Of a stretch of 64,000 nucleotides of DNA, positions 33,015 through 46,060 are shown piece by piece. The stretch comes from Nectonema munidae. Its lineage: Eukaryota > Nematomorpha > Nectonematoida > Nectonematidae. Below the pieces are notes generated by a model. The model did not search any database and was not told the DNA's origin. It saw only the letters and a program-made list of their open reading frames with translations. Location: NCBI GenBank assembly GCA_030549495.1, contig JAUIRK010000570.1, positions 916,501-980,500 of the forward strand, read 5' to 3'. The first letter of the stretch is position 1. Each line of letters begins with the position of its first letter. Both the position numbers and the translations under genes were made by a program.

Positions 33015-35407
33015 CAGCGTTTCTCAACCGGGGGCCCATGGCCCCCCAAGGGGGCCACAGGCCTTTAACCTAGGGGCCACAAGCTAACACTAGAAAATGT
33101 AATTTAAAATGCAGAAGCTTGAAGTGTGAGAAAACTGCGGTCATAAGAGAAGTGTTTTTTCAATTAATTTGAAAAATTTTTTTAAACTAAAAAAATTTGA
33201 ATTTTTTAAGATTTTTTTCTTGTTTTTTTATCGTCCTTACTATAAAAATGGCTGATAGAAAAAAAAACTGTTTATAAATTTTCTTTGCTCTCTTATTAAC
33301 ACTGTTTCTGCAAAGTAATCAAAGAAAGGCTTAATCTATTTCTTCTTTTTTGTAAATTGTAAATTTTTTTTGTCTTTTACTTTTTGATTAAATCTAATTT
33401 TTTCTTTAGTTAAATTTCTTTTTGATTAAATCTAATTTTTTCAAGCCAAATTTTTAACTTTGTTTTGTTATTATTTGTTTTCGGATGTCGAAAGTTCGAA
33501 AATGGAATGACAGCTACGTCAGTTTTGGATTTACGAAAGTAATTCGAGACGGCATGGACTGTGCACAATGTCTGCATTGCTCAGTAGTGATGGCAAATGC
33601 ATCACTACGTCCTTCTAAACTTTCAAACCATCGCGACAAGTTGCATCCTCAAAAGAAAGATGATAGTATTGATGCTCTGCTTACAAAACGAGCACGGTAC
33701 GACCGTGAAGCGACGCTTCCAAAATTTGGATTCCGGCCAGAAGAAAAACCAGCTCTTCAATCTAGCTACGAAGTAGCTTACCAAATTGTAAAGTGCAAGA
33801 AACCTCACAATATTGCTGAGGAACTTATCAAGCCATGTACAGAAAAAATGGTGGAACTAATGATCGGATCAGAGGCAAAAAAGAAAATTCAGCAAGTTTC
33901 GCTATCTAATGACACAATTCGTCGACGGATTGATGACATGGCCGCTGATGTGTGTCGTCAAATTTGTTATGAAATTAAGCAAAGCACGCTTCAGGCTAGC
34001 CTTCAACTTGATGAGTCTACTGACACCGCTATGGAAAGCCAGTTGATTGCCTTTGCTCGCTACGAGAAAGAAGGGAAAATGAAGGAAGAATTTTTATTCT
34101 GCAATACCCTGCCAACTACAACAACAGCAAAAAATGTCAAAGCCATCGTGGACTCGTTTTTTGAAATGAATGGACTAAGTTGGCAGAATTTCAAGCATAT
34201 CTACTGATGGTGCCCCGGCGATGATTGGCGTTAAAGGAGGGTTCGTCGCGCTTGTGAAGAATGAATGGCCCCACGTAACATCTTCCCACTGTTCACTACA
34301 CCGATATGCTCTTGCGTCAAAAACTCTGCCGCCGCGTTTGTTAGAAGTACTGGACATTGCTGTCAAAGTAATCAACTTCATTCGTGCAAAGGCCAAAAAT
34401 CATCGGCTGTTCCAACTTCTGGCCAACGAAATGGGAGCGCAACATGTGGGACTTTTGTTTTATACCAAAGTTCGTTGGTTATCGAGGGGAAAATGCCTTT
34501 CTCGGTTGTATGAACTTCGGTTGGAGACGGAAATTTTCCTGCAAGAGAATGAAAACTATCTTCATGTCCACTTCAAGAATGAAGAGTTCGTCATGATGCT
34601 TGCCTACCTAGCCGATATATTCGGTAGACTAAATGAAATGAACCAGTCTTTGCAGGGCCATGATGTCACAGTCAGTGACGTTCAAGACAAGCTTACAGGA
34701 ATGTCTGCTCGAATAACAGTCTGGCAGGCACGAATTGAAGCCGGATCCACAGCTTCGTTTCCTTTATTGGACGAGCATCTTCAGACAAAAAAGATTGAAC
34801 TTCCCATCGGCATCAAAAATTACATTATCAAACATCACGACATTCTCTTCTCCGAGTTCAAATCTTATTTCGACAATGCCCCATTAGATGTTCTATGGCA
34901 CAAAGACCCATTTAACACGGAAATTAAACCTACTGAAGACGAAGCAGAGGAGCTCGCAGAGTTTAAAGTCTCGAAAGCAATGAAGCTGGCCTTCAGTAAC
35001 AGAAAAGATCTTTCCAACTTCTGGTTGTCTGTTCAGGATGCGTATCCAAAGCTCAGCAAGAAGGCATCCGAAATGCACGTTCAATTCGCTACAATATATC
35101 TTTGCGAATCTGGATTTTCTGACCTGGCGACGATCAAAACAAAGTCCAGAAACCGTCTTGATGTTAGGAATGATATTCGCCTTGCTGTGTCCAAAACAAA
35201 GCCGGACATAAGAGGCCTGGTCACACGAGCTCAACAGCAAGTGTCCCATTGATTATACTGTTCAATAAAAATTTTTATTTAAGTTTATAATTTTAGTGAC
35301 TGGATAAACAACATAAAACAAAATTTATTTTTTTGAAGGGCAGGGGGCCAAGAGTGTTAACCACTCGGTGAAGGGAGCCATGGGCTGTCAAAGGTTGAGA
35401 AACGCTG
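33015..35407 (+). mobile_element. hAT transposon with perfect target duplication
   Basis: 2393 bp. Ends are CAGCGTTTCTCAACC (33015) and its exact inverse GGTTGAGAAACGCTG (to 35407). Flanks are GTCTAGAA at 33007-33014 and again at 35408-35415, a perfect 8-bp target duplication. The ends extend into imperfect inverted G/C-rich sequence (GGGGGCCCATGG near 33030, GGGAGCCATGGG near 35372). One BED-finger transposase gene occupies most of it, with AATAAA at 35264-35269. It lies inside the orphan relic at 32925-36050, so it is the younger of the two. Confidence 0.95.
33485..35252 (+). pseudogene. hAT transposase, BED-finger (ZBED5/SCAND3-like), one frameshift
   Basis: A DDE-type cut-and-paste transposase. 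ATG at 33485. Residues about 20-57 form a BED zinc finger (CAQCLHCSVVMAN ... LSNHRDKLHP; C-x2-C and H-x5-H). At about residue 175 LQLDESTDTAMESQLIAFA carries the first catalytic aspartate region. The frame then shifts by one near 34200, exactly before STDGAPAMIGV, the second acidic block, and continues to 35252: SSHCSLHRYALASK (C-x2-H), VRWLSRGKCLSRLYELR, and the C-terminal dimerisation block FATIYLCESGFSDLATIKTK. Total about 585 residues, normal for the family. I see no other break. With perfect ends and one lesion this is the best preserved transposon in the window. Similar genes have become host genes in vertebrates (ZBED5, SCAND3), but here the ends show a plain transposon. Confidence 0.92.
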
Positions 35408-36050
35408 GTCTAGAAGAATATGATACAGCTTGAAAAAGCAAGAAAGGTTTTTCCAAGTGGAGCTCAGTAATCTAATAAGAGAGCTTGATTTAAGTAAAGA
35501 AAAACCTGAACTTTTGGCTTCCAGATTAAAAAGGAAAAGAACTGCTTAAAACGAAAAACTAAAGTATCAATTGTTCGAAGAAGAGAAGCTTCCTTACTTC
35601 AACTCAGATGACTACCTAGTTTTTGCAATGATAATGAAAATGTCCTTTTTTGAAAATATTGATGCATAAACCTGAAGATTGGAGGCTTTTTATAGATATT
35701 TTTATCAAGAGTATGAAGTGTGTTCTACTGCATAATAAAAAATATATTTGCATAATAAAAATTCTTTACAATTATGTAGATCTAGTTCAAGATATGCTAG
35801 AAACTTTTAAAAAATTGTGTGCTAACATGAGTCTAAAACTGCACTATTTTTATAGTCATCTGGATAAACTCCTTAAAAATGTTGGTGACATGAGTGAAGA
35901 AAAGAGAGAGATGTTCTATCAGGATATTAAAGTCATAGAAGAAAGGTACCAGGGAAGATGGAACAATCACATGATGGCTGATTAGTGCTGGTGTCTTCAG
36001 CGTGACTACACACACAATTTGCATAAAAGAAATCTTAGAAAGCACGTTTT

Positions 36051-36786
36051 GGAACTTAGCAATGTTTTTGGTTATTTCATTGCAATTTTTCAAGGAATTT
36101 TCCATGTAATTTTTCTGTTCCTTGAATTAAATAAAAAAAATTTTGTCTTTAAATTTACATTCAATTACCAAATATTTTTGTCAATTGGAAAAAATTTCAT
36201 TTATATTGAAAAAAATTAAAAACAGAAAAAATCTCAAAAACTAGAGTCAATTAGTAAAAATTATTGACATTTTTGGAACAAGCATCATTCGATTATCCTG
36301 AAAACTTGAAAAAATTTATTGACTTGTGTAATAATTTTGTTTAAATTTATATCTGTAATAAATGTTTGAAGAAGAAGAAAAAGACCTTTATTCAAAACAT
36401 TAACATGATCATTAATAAAAAGAAAATACATATTTTTGTATAGATCAAAATTAGTAAAATTAGAGATAAAAATTTCATTGATGAGCTTAGCTTCCAAAAG
36501 TTTATATAAACCGCTTTAGGGAAAACAAATGAACATTTATTACTTCAATGTATCGATAGAGTTTTAGATCTTCATTGCTAGAGGTCTAAGTAAAAAGACT
36601 GGCAAACAACAATGAACTCTTTCAAGCATTCGTTTTTAAAAGAAATGATCTCATTTGCTTTTTCAATGAATTTTCATGAAACTAAAAACGATCGTTTTTT
36701 TCCTTGTTGCTTATTTTCTGTTGAATCATTGTGCATTAAGGGGTTAAAGAGTATGCAACTGAATTTGATTTAAATTAGTCCGTTAA
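36051..36786. other. AT-rich stretch, nothing recognised
   Basis: No gene recognised between the orphan relic and the next MITE. Confidence 0.4.
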
Positions 36787-36908
36787 CCCTTTGAGGACCA
36801 GTGGGTCACCAGTGACCCAAGAAATGAAAATCGTCTGATTTGAATATATAAAATTCCATTGAAAAAGAAAGCAGGCGAAGCCTCTTCAAAATGTTGGTCC
36901 TCAAAGGG
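36787..36908 (+). mobile_element. piggyBac-type MITE, group II, clean copy
   Basis: 122 bp between TTAA at 36783-36786 and 36909-36912. The terminal inverted repeat CCCTTTGAGGACCA is perfect over 14 bp; just inside the left end GGGTCACC-AGTGACCC forms a second small palindrome. The core CCATTGAAAAAGAAAGCAGG resembles CATTGAAAAAAGCAGACGA of group I. Confidence 0.9.
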
Positions 36909-39011
36909 TTAACGACCATAATAATAATTAGACAATGTCTAATGTAAAGCAGAATTATCGGTAAAAGAAATATTGGGACTAGTACACTCATCTGATCATA
37001 ACGAGTGGCATCCCTTACACGTCACATCTTGGGGCTGGAATGAGAATGCAGTTTGTCTTGCCGTAAAGGATGTGATGAGATAATAGCTTAAAAAATAGTA
37101 CGATAAAAAAACTTTTGTTTTCGAAATCTTAATGCAAAATGTAGAAAACTTTACATGGTTTTTTATAATTCAATACATTTTTTTCTAATAATTTTTGTTT
37201 GTGTGCATGAAAGAGGCCATAAAGGAAAGATATATAGATCTTTTGTAATAAAAATTTATCTAAATATCATATGGTGGTGTGTAAGAGGAAGATGAGCGGT
37301 TGTTTAAGCCTTCTAGTCTGAATCAGGGATCGGACTCGAGTCAAACACTTGAGTTTTACTCAAGTATATAATTTTTCAAAAACTGAAACTAGAACAAAAT
37401 AAAGGGAGATTTATTGATTTTCACAGAATAAAAAATGTTATGACTGAATGAATATTTGAAATATAGGAGAGATCAAAATCTACTAGCTATGACGTAGTGT
37501 GATCAGAAAGTACCTTTTCCCAATTCTATTACAACTTTTGTTAGTGAAATGATAAAATTTAACTCAAAATCTAAATATGTGCCGGTTGAACTTGATTTTC
37601 AAAATTATCATATTTTTTAGAATCGAACCAATGAAAATAAATAAAATCTGTTTTAATGTCAAAAATATCCTATCTATAAAATTTATATTAACAACAAAGA
37701 CACTTTTTGTTAAGGTTAAAAACATCCTTCCCCAATACAAAATTGTTCATCTCAATATTTGAAACGCTAATTTTGACCAATTGAATCTTTTTTTCTTCAT
37801 TGAAATTTACTTCTGATTATATTATTGTAATCACAGAAATTAGGTAACTTGATATCTTTGTAAATCTGCCTCTTCCAACATATCAAAATTTTTAATAATT
37901 ATAATAAATCAACTAGGCTATGTGCTCATTATTTTTTGGATGACGGTTTTTGAAAGATTGTCAATTCCCATCTGGCATAACAATATAATAGTTATTTAAA
38001 TTCAAATAATAATTTCTTTTGTAATATTTTAAACTTATCCATTCTTTAATGATTCTTTTCAATTTGACAATTTTTGTCCATCATGTTTCAGTAATCTTAC
38101 AAATCAGATGAATCTTAAAATTTTTAGTCTAGTAAGTCAAAATATTAAATCATTGAAAGCTAAATTTGTTTCTTTTGAATGTTTTTTCTAATTTTTGCTC
38201 TATCAATAATTGATATTTTCATGTGACAATCCAAATTTTTTCAGATATATTTAAGAAGTTTGTTTGAATGATACTAATTCCAATTATTATTATTCAGAGA
38301 TATACATTTATTTTTATACCTTCCAAAATTTGGAAGCATACTAGTGTATACACCTTTTCAAAGTCGACTCCGAGTTAGTACTGTCCCCATAATATCCACA
38401 TGAGAACTGGACTAAACCGTCTATAGTTTTTAACCGTACCAGACTACATAAATTAAAGTTGGTAACGCAATTTATTCATAAATTGAATAAACATAAATTG
38501 AATTGAAAACTCAAACATAGTTCTAGTTTGGAGTAGCATGGACCATAAGATTCAATTTATTTCCACATCATATGAAAAAAATAACAAATAAACAATTGAA
38601 AAATCTAAATATTTAGTATTCCAGGAAGCTACCATCTTTAAAAAAATTTTAAGGAATGTTTTTGATGGCATAAGCAAAAAGTATAAAGCCAGTTTTGCAA
38701 GAACTAGAAATTTTTACTATGATTTTTCCAACTCGGTTTCTCTACTTTTTTGCTTTAGCGGAACTCTTGAAATATATTAAGTCGTTCAAAGAACCCTACA
38801 TAAAAATATCATTTTGGTATATTTTTTATCACATTATTTGAAATTGAAAGAAAATAGAATTAGATTCAAGACAAAAAGTGTCTAGTCCATTAAACTAAGA
38901 AAAAAAGGATTAAAATTTTTCTTAAATTAAAGCATTCTAAATATATATATGATAATTAAAACGTAAAACACGAATGAAAAAAAATATATATTACCCAATT
39001 TTAAAAAACTT
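36909..39011. other. AT-rich stretch, nothing firm
   Basis: No gene or repeat recognised. Short palindromes such as CCAAAATTTGG (near 38326) occur but look like chance. Confidence 0.4.
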
Positions 39012-39239
39012 CGGGCATCAAATTTATTAACAGTGCTTGATAGGGTTCTTAATGCTCGTTTACGTTACCTGATCAAAAATTTTCATTCAGAGAAACATCT
39101 AAACTTAAATGTGAAAAAAAAATTATTTACTTTACAATTTCTCTTGGAACCCTTAGGAAGCTTTTGTAGAAACGTAAGTTCCATCGGAACACTCATTGAA
39201 AAACGCTGTTCTAGAGGATACGATAAGGAAAAGAGTTAA
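39012..39239 (+). other. Unrecognised protein-like frame
   Basis: An open frame reads VLDRVLNARLRYLIKNFHSE, KHLNLNVKKKLFTLQFLLEP, LGSFCRNVSSIGTLIEKRCS, ending RGYDKEKS. Its composition and amphipathic pattern look more protein-like than the other short frames nearby, but I do not recognise it. No start, splice site or neighbour helps. It may be a fragment of a mobile-element protein or an exon. Confidence 0.25.
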
Positions 39240-42200
39240 AACCGGTCATTAAGCTCTCTCTCTGTACCGATCTTATGATGTACCCCTTTTGCTATTTAAT
39301 TTTTAAATAATCGCGATTTCCCTTGATCTTATCACAAATTAAGTTGAAAATAAAGAAACTTTAAATACAATTACAAGTTTCACTGAGTGACGCACTTTGC
39401 ACAAGTGTCCTCCGAGCGAAGGTTATTTTTGCCAGTTCCAATAACACTCGAAAAACTCAGTAGGACTGCTGTTTAAGTACGCAAAATAAGAAGGCCAGCT
39501 GTAGCACCACCATCATTAAATTATTATTTATTTCACGCTTTCTCAAGCATTGGCGAATTGCTCACTTCAGTGAGAAAAGGGAAAACAGATGGCCAATTTT
39601 TTAAGAAACACTTAGCCATTTTATAAACAAATATTCAAATACTTTTTTAAAAACGTACTTTTTATATAAGAATTTAATGTTATCACAATTTCAGTAAAAA
39701 AATTGGCTCGATAATTACAGAGGGCTCTCGCTATAGCGTCGCAAATGCGGCCCATCATTTGTACAACTATGTTATAACGAACTTAAATTTAAATATAATA
39801 GAGCAGCTGCTAGGTTATTTTTGCCATGCTTTGAAATCAAAATGTTTCTGTGTTTTGCAAAGATTAATATCGTTACCAATCAAGATGTACTTATGAAAGC
39901 ACTTTATTTCATGAGAGAAAGAATAAAATTCTTGTTGAAAAAAAAGTTGTAGAAATAGATCTGATTTTTGGAAAAAACGCATGGACACTCGTACAAATCG
40001 AACGTTCATATCATTAAGACAAGACGAGTGGTGATTTCAAACTTTTTCAAGCATATAATCAACCATTAGAATGGCTTGACACAAAAATTCACCTATAGAT
40101 TCATGGAATGATGGTCAATGGTCGATTGTATTTGACATCATTTCGCATACTATCAATTCACAAATGTTTCAAATGTATGAATTTATTTAATCTGACAAAC
40201 GAAAACACAATTAAGTTATATCCGTTCAGTGATAGTTCAATAGATAGAACTAGATAAGTATAGTTATTGAATTAGAATCTCCCGCTCATGACTTCATGTC
40301 ACTCTTGATTTCGGCGTCTTGTGCTTCTTCACGTTATATCCGATTTTATATCGGCGATGTATTCAAATCTCCTTTTTTAAATTATAAAATAAGTGAAAAA
40401 ATAGTGGGCTTCTTCTATTCAACTGGATTCCTTTATTAAGAATTCGGAAAATTTAGGACTATTGGAAAATAACGGTAACATCTGGTAGTCCTATTTTATA
40501 CAAAATATTTAGATAGCGAGAATAAATGGAAATTGATAGTGACGATAGGTCATTGGTGTTCAACGAATAAAGTAAAAATGTAGGGTCACTAAAATTTATA
40601 TCTGGAGGTTCAGCGCCCATATACTTCATACGAAGTTAGGGTAATGTAAAAAGTTTATACGGTGAAAAACTATTAAGTACTTATTGGCTGGCTACTCCCA
40701 CCACCATAAATTAGTTTCTGTTTAACTACATATAAAAATTCTGCACTAATTTTTTTTTAATTATTGTAAATAATAAGATACATTTTTTTATTTAAAAAAA
40801 AGATAAATTACATCTTTTAAAAGTAAATATACCAATTAGAGAATGCAACCTTTGTATGCCTAAAGAGGAAAATTGAATTCTAAACTTATAAATGGAGATG
40901 GGATGCGCATTTACGCACTTTTGTTTGGAAAACTTGTGCTCTGCGGGTTGGTTTGGATATTTCCAAATTGTTTTTATGGCTGGTAAAAATTTAGTTATAA
41001 TTAAACTTTGATAAAAATATGTTTTACCCATTTTAGAAATTGTTTTTTGAAAATGATTCATCTTATTATCTTTTGCATGGATTTTGATGCAATTTAAAGC
41101 AATATTTTGTGCGTGTGAGTGAGTACGCACGTACCCACTGTGCCTGAAAGGGATAAAAGAAAAATGTTAAAGAAGAAAAATACTTACACGAAGCCAGAGG
41201 ATTTTAATTATAATAAAAGTAATAATGTATTTATCAAATTTAATTAGAAGAGACATTTGTTTGTTGTTATGGAATGTTGATTGTTTACAAAAAATGCAAA
41301 AAGCAAAACAGAGGATAAGTTTAAAGACTGCAAAGATGTAAAGACAATAGTCTCAGACACACAACACACGCAGATAGAAGCAGTAGTATCAGCAGCACAC
41401 TCACTTTGTTCAAATTATTTTTAAAGAGAAAGAAGAGAGTTCATTGTCCACTTTAATGTTTCGTCTGTCACATGCATTGTGGCCAAAAGGGATGACAAAA
41501 TAAGGATATCATCAACACTACGACTGATGATGCTGAGTGTGGTCGTGATGAGGAAGGAACAGACGCAGTCGTATTTGCTCGTAGGAGTAGTGTGCAGACA
41601 TCGACGCAGAGTTGATGATGTTCATGCGATGGTTTGTGCATACACACACACACACACAATAATTAAATTTTTTGTGGTTTTTCTCTTCTATCGATTTTAT
41701 TTATTGCACTTTCAACGCAAATAATAATAATGATGATGATTATAATAATAATAATAATTTGTGGTTAAAAAAAGAAAGAGTAATGCAATTTCGCACAAAA
41801 CAATAATATTATATTAATACTATAAAGTATTGTGTCGTTGTTGTTGTTGTACATTACAGACAGTATTAGTAGTAGTAGATGATGACAACTTCGCCTCTTG
41901 ATAGATGGGTCCTAAGGCATCAATGATTGACATTTCAGTGAAGCAATGATTGACAACTCAGAAACCAATCACTTCTCCCACAATGAGGTTTCTTCTTTCC
42001 AACTCATTACGATATTTCAACTTTACTCTTCTCATCACTTTCTTGAGAGATAGAGATGGCCGTGGTGTGTGTGCATGAATTATGCACGTAGATTTGATTT
42101 TTGCAAGCGTTTCTAGACAATTTATGATTCTACTTTTTTAAATTTATTCATTTCTCTTCCTTCTCCACTCCAACACACACCCACGTATTGATGATATGTA

Positions 42201-44109
42201 TATGCATCAAATGAATATTATAAGTTTACCTATATCCTTCAAAGTTTTTTCATAAGTTGGATGAATGTAACATTTTCCTTAATGGGATTAAATATTCGCA
42301 AAAGGATGAATTTTTGAAATGTAAGTGAACACAACACTTTCTAAAATCATTTAAAAGTTGGAAAACTTTAAAATATAATTTTTTATTAAACTCTTTTCTC
42401 CAAAAGGTGAATAGAGAAAAGTATTTTATCTCATTTCATCACATCGTCGATTTAACTGACACAACTAAATTCATGAATATAATGCTTTGTTTTGTCTATA
42501 TTTAGCAGCCCGTTTTATATTTTTGACACACTGGCCCACAAATGGTCAATCTCGTGAGTTGTTTTCTAGTTCTCTTTGGGAAACTTCATTAGGCTACATT
42601 ATATTCATTGCCAAAGTATAAGATAACGCCCTAAGGAAACGTTTTGAAATTCTTAAGTCCGTTGTGAAAAGTTACGAATAACAAGTACTAAGTACTAAAT
42701 TTCTTCTTCATTGAAGCAAAGAAATATTTTGTATAATGATAGAATTATATAGTTTATATAAGTAGCTATAAATTTTGCATTTAGTATAAATTCTCCTTCC
42801 CCTATCGCGTAGTGACTAAAATATTTTAAATCTTTTTCACAGATTTTATCGTAGAAAATGGAGTTGGTGCTGCAAATAACATTTCAAGTAAAGAAAAAAG
42901 CCAATGGATAACGTGAGAGCGGTGATATCAGAATTAATTTCAGTTATATCCAACAGAACAATTAAATGTGGAAGATAAACGTCAAACTTAACTCTCGTGT
43001 GAAAGTTTATATGCTTCTTTTTATTATAAAAGAAAACATGGCTTAAGTCAGAGGTGTTTCCTTGAAATAATGTCTTCTAAGGGGCAGATCTTGTAAAAAC
43101 AGGGATAAATTAAACTCGAGTCAGGCATTCACGCAAAGTTTTTAATTTTTTTCTCTTAAAATATTGAAAAAGAAAACTAAGAGCTTGAAATGTTTTTGTT
43201 TTTTAGTAACTTTACTTGCAAACAAACTAGCATTAAAAATGCTCTTTCAGCTTCAATCCAAGTTAGGTTGCATAGAAAGAAGAAGTGCTCGCTATATACG
43301 TTCCAGACTTTCACTTGGATGACCAGTTGATTCAAAATATATTTAAATTCTCTTTTTAAATCAAATTTATCCGCAGGCATATTAAGATTTTGGGTCAAAT
43401 TTTTCATTTCAGTCAAGAATGAATTATGGTTTATTTGATTTTTTAAAGATATAATTTAACATCTAACTAAACTTGTTTCTAATACAATGGGAAAAAATGT
43501 AATAGCTAGTAGTTCTCGTAATTAGACAATCAGACACCTTAAAAGTACAGGATATAACATAATAGATGTAAAATTGTCAAAATATTTACAATACCCAAGA
43601 TATCATTTTGTTTTCATAGTGTAGTATCACCTATTTTAAGATTGTAAAATTTTTTTAAATTGTCCGCTATGAAGTAAAAAATACCAAAAATCATTAACAT
43701 TTTTTTAGAACTTTAATTAAAATTCTCACACATTCTTCTTCTTTGAGTTTAAACAAATTCGTATTTATGAAAAATAAGTGATTTTCCAGCTAAAATTTAT
43801 GATGAGAAAATTTTTAACTATGATTCGATTGCTAACTACACTAAAAAGAAAGTTTTTGAATTTTTTTTGAATATTTGTTTATACAATGTCGCAAATGTTT
43901 CCTAAGACCAGAATTCCATTTTTAACGGATAACTTGTGAAAATTTTTACAATTTTTTAGAAATATTTTTTATAAAGGAATAAAAATGAAGAGAAAAATCC
44001 ATAATATATTTAAAAGTAAACCTTCTGTGTGAAGAAGAGTGGCGTTCCAGAAAAAGGGGTGGTGAGCCTTTAACGTCATAATTTATTTTTATCCATATGA
44101 TATATCATT
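39240..44109. other. Long non-coding stretch with a microsatellite-rich island
   Basis: Mostly AT-rich without coding signal. The island 41300-42250 is less AT-rich and packed with short simple repeats: (CA)n at 41641-41659, (TAA)n with GATGAT at about 41724-41757, (GTT)n near 41836, (AGT)n near 41864, and GT-rich words near 42063. It has the look of an untranslated or regulatory region of a host gene, but I can support no exon, so this is inference only. Confidence 0.35.
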
Positions 44110-46060
44110 TTGCATATTTTTTTTCGTCCAAGCTTTCAATGGCAACAAAGTCAAATAGTTAGTAATCAAAGTTGCTTAAAAAAGGGTAAAGGAATGTTAA
44201 AATTCTTTGAATGTAAAAATTGGGTTTGCTTACCTTGTCACAATTTATCTAAAAATTTCTTTCTTCTTCTGACAAGTTTTTTGAATGTGGAATGCTCTAG
44301 CTCTGTAAACTATGGATTCGAAACTATACCGATGAAGTTAGCAATATGGTTGATATATGTTGCTCAAATTTTGAATGATATTACATCTATTAAAGAAAGT
44401 TTGGCTCAGACTAAAAGTATTGTTGCTAATCCTAAAACATACGTTGAAGCTTTAAACTAATAAAATAATAGCAACAACCTATAAATTAGCGTGAATGAAG
44501 AAGAAGAAGATGATACTCATGATTTTCAAAAACATTCCTGTTAAACACTTCAAGCAGCTTACAAACTCAATTTGCCTAAAGTTTCCTGACAAAAATCTAT
44601 GAAAAAAACAAAGATCTATAGATAAAGAATTTTTTTAAGTAAAACCACAGATTAAAATAAACCTAAATTAAGTATAACTTTTGACATTGAAATTATTCCT
44701 ACTATTTTATCAAAAAATCCTCACATTGAAAGATTTTAGAAAGAGGTATGTCTAAAATTCTTTTTGTGACAGCAGGCTCGGATAAATACAAAAATGTGTA
44801 GCTTTTACTGTAAATGTATAATTTTCTAAAAGTAAAAAATTTTGAATTATTTATTGATTTGTATTGTATCAAAGTCTATCCTTATTTTATAATAAAACAA
44901 ATACAAATCATAAAAATCCTGTAATAAATCATAACACTATTAATACTTTTCCATCCAAACCTTTTGTTGACGAGACTCACATATCAGATCATTTTTCTAT
45001 GTTACTCAGGCTATCCTTTAGTTCATATAAAATGATAAAGGATAAGAATCCTAAAGTCATATCTTAAAGCATAAATGATAAATTGATTATGATCAAGAAA
45101 ACATTTAAGTGTATTCAGTATATACACAGAATAAATAAATATGTATATATTTCATAAGTCGGTTGGCTTGGATGAATAAAGAAATAGTAACTTTTATGAT
45201 ATATTGGGACAATTTATATACAAAAATAGAATTCAAATTTATTTCTTCAGAATTAAATCCTGAGTATGTTAAAATAAGAAATAAGATAAAGTACGCTATT
45301 AGGAAAGTTTGTAATAGTATATTGTGAAAAATGTTTTGCTTCAACTATGCATCTGATAATAATAAATCGACATGGAAAATGCCAAATTCTACAATGCGAC
45401 CTCAAAAAAATTATTTTTTCACTGGCAATGGATGAAAAGGAAGCAACATTCACATTTGAAAAGCCCAAATCTTTAATAAACATTTAATTATTATTCTGAA
45501 CATAACTTGGATTGTAATGATTTTTAAAACTCTCATCATGATTCCTTGTTTGAAGTTATAAGTCTCAATGATGTACTCATTGTAATTGATCATTTAGAAA
45601 TGTAAATGTTAGGTCTTTTTTATCTTAACCTATTCCGCTATTAAACTTGTAGACAAAGTTATTGCTACACCCGTTATGAAATTGCTTGATGTATTTCCTA
45701 AAGATTTTAAAGCTTCCAAAGATATTGCAATTTAAAAAAAACGTGATACTTCTAATGTAGAAAATTACAGACCAATACCTCGTAATCACACACTTCCTAA
45801 AATATATTATATAATCAGATTAACCATTACTTTAATTTTAATTCTTTATTTTATCCTGGACAAATTGGATTTAGAAAAGATTGCTCCACAGAAATGTATG
45901 ATTCCATCTTCATTAGTAAAGTTGTAAACGCTCTTGAACATAAACAGGAAGTTTTAACTTTTTTTATTGATATTTAATAAGCTTTGGACTTCATTTCTTA
46001 TGACTTACTTTTTAAAAACTTAAACTTTAGGGTTTTTCAAAGTTAGCTCTAAATTTTCTT
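44110..46060 (+). pseudogene. Decayed LINE (CR1/RTE-like order), ORF1 and RT remains
   Basis: At 44190-44260 a cysteine motif FECKNWVCLPCHNL and later DITSIKESLAQTKS recall ORF1 of the LINE at 28775, and the frame stays open to 44460. At 44850-45060 an endonuclease C-terminal piece reads FVDETHISDHFSMLL (the SDH block). A linker piece (SSELNPEYVKIRNKIKYAIR) lies near 45240. At 45650-46020 reverse transcriptase blocks appear: VIATPVMKLLDVFPKDFKAS, KKRDTSNVENYRPI, YPGQIGFRKDCSTEM, and TFFIDI-ALDFISYDLLF (motif A, with a stop). Motif B and C blocks were not found, and the copy fades near 46060. Many stops and frame changes: an old insertion. Not the same family as the 28-32 kb LINE, judged by block sequences. 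Confidence 0.7.

Larger units (their letters stand above)
32925..36050 (+). pseudogene. Orphan arthropod repeat-protein relic, split by the hAT insertion
   Basis: Without the hAT at 33015-35407, the frame runs IPKMPNNLFSSNDQFKDQNL, SSEDKSLEEYD, then FFQVELSNLIRELDLSKEKP, ELLASRLK, DDYLVF (about 35450-35640), HKPEDWRLFID and KSMKCVLLHN (about 35655-35735), and later CANMSLKLHYFYSHLDKLL, GDMSEEKREMFYQDIKVIEE, RYQGRWNNHMMADYCW (35816-35990). I recognise this order from a many-copy family of unnamed proteins in arthropod genomes, whose full versions have a few hundred more residues between the VLLHN and NMSLK blocks. So this copy has a large internal deletion plus several stops and frame changes. 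Function unknown; the copy number suggests a mobile or mobilised gene. I am sure of the relic, unsure what the family does. Confidence 0.55.

Noticed and set aside
34893-35249. Open frame of 118 codons on the minus strand
   Set aside because: Antisense shadow of the hAT transposase C-terminus.
40792-41130. Open frame of 112 codons on the minus strand
   Set aside because: No recognisable blocks, lysine- and phenylalanine-rich as expected from AT-rich DNA, no supporting context.
41468-41724. Overlapping frames on both strands with CVCVCM and YTHTHT stretches
   Set aside because: They come from CA/GT microsatellite translation.
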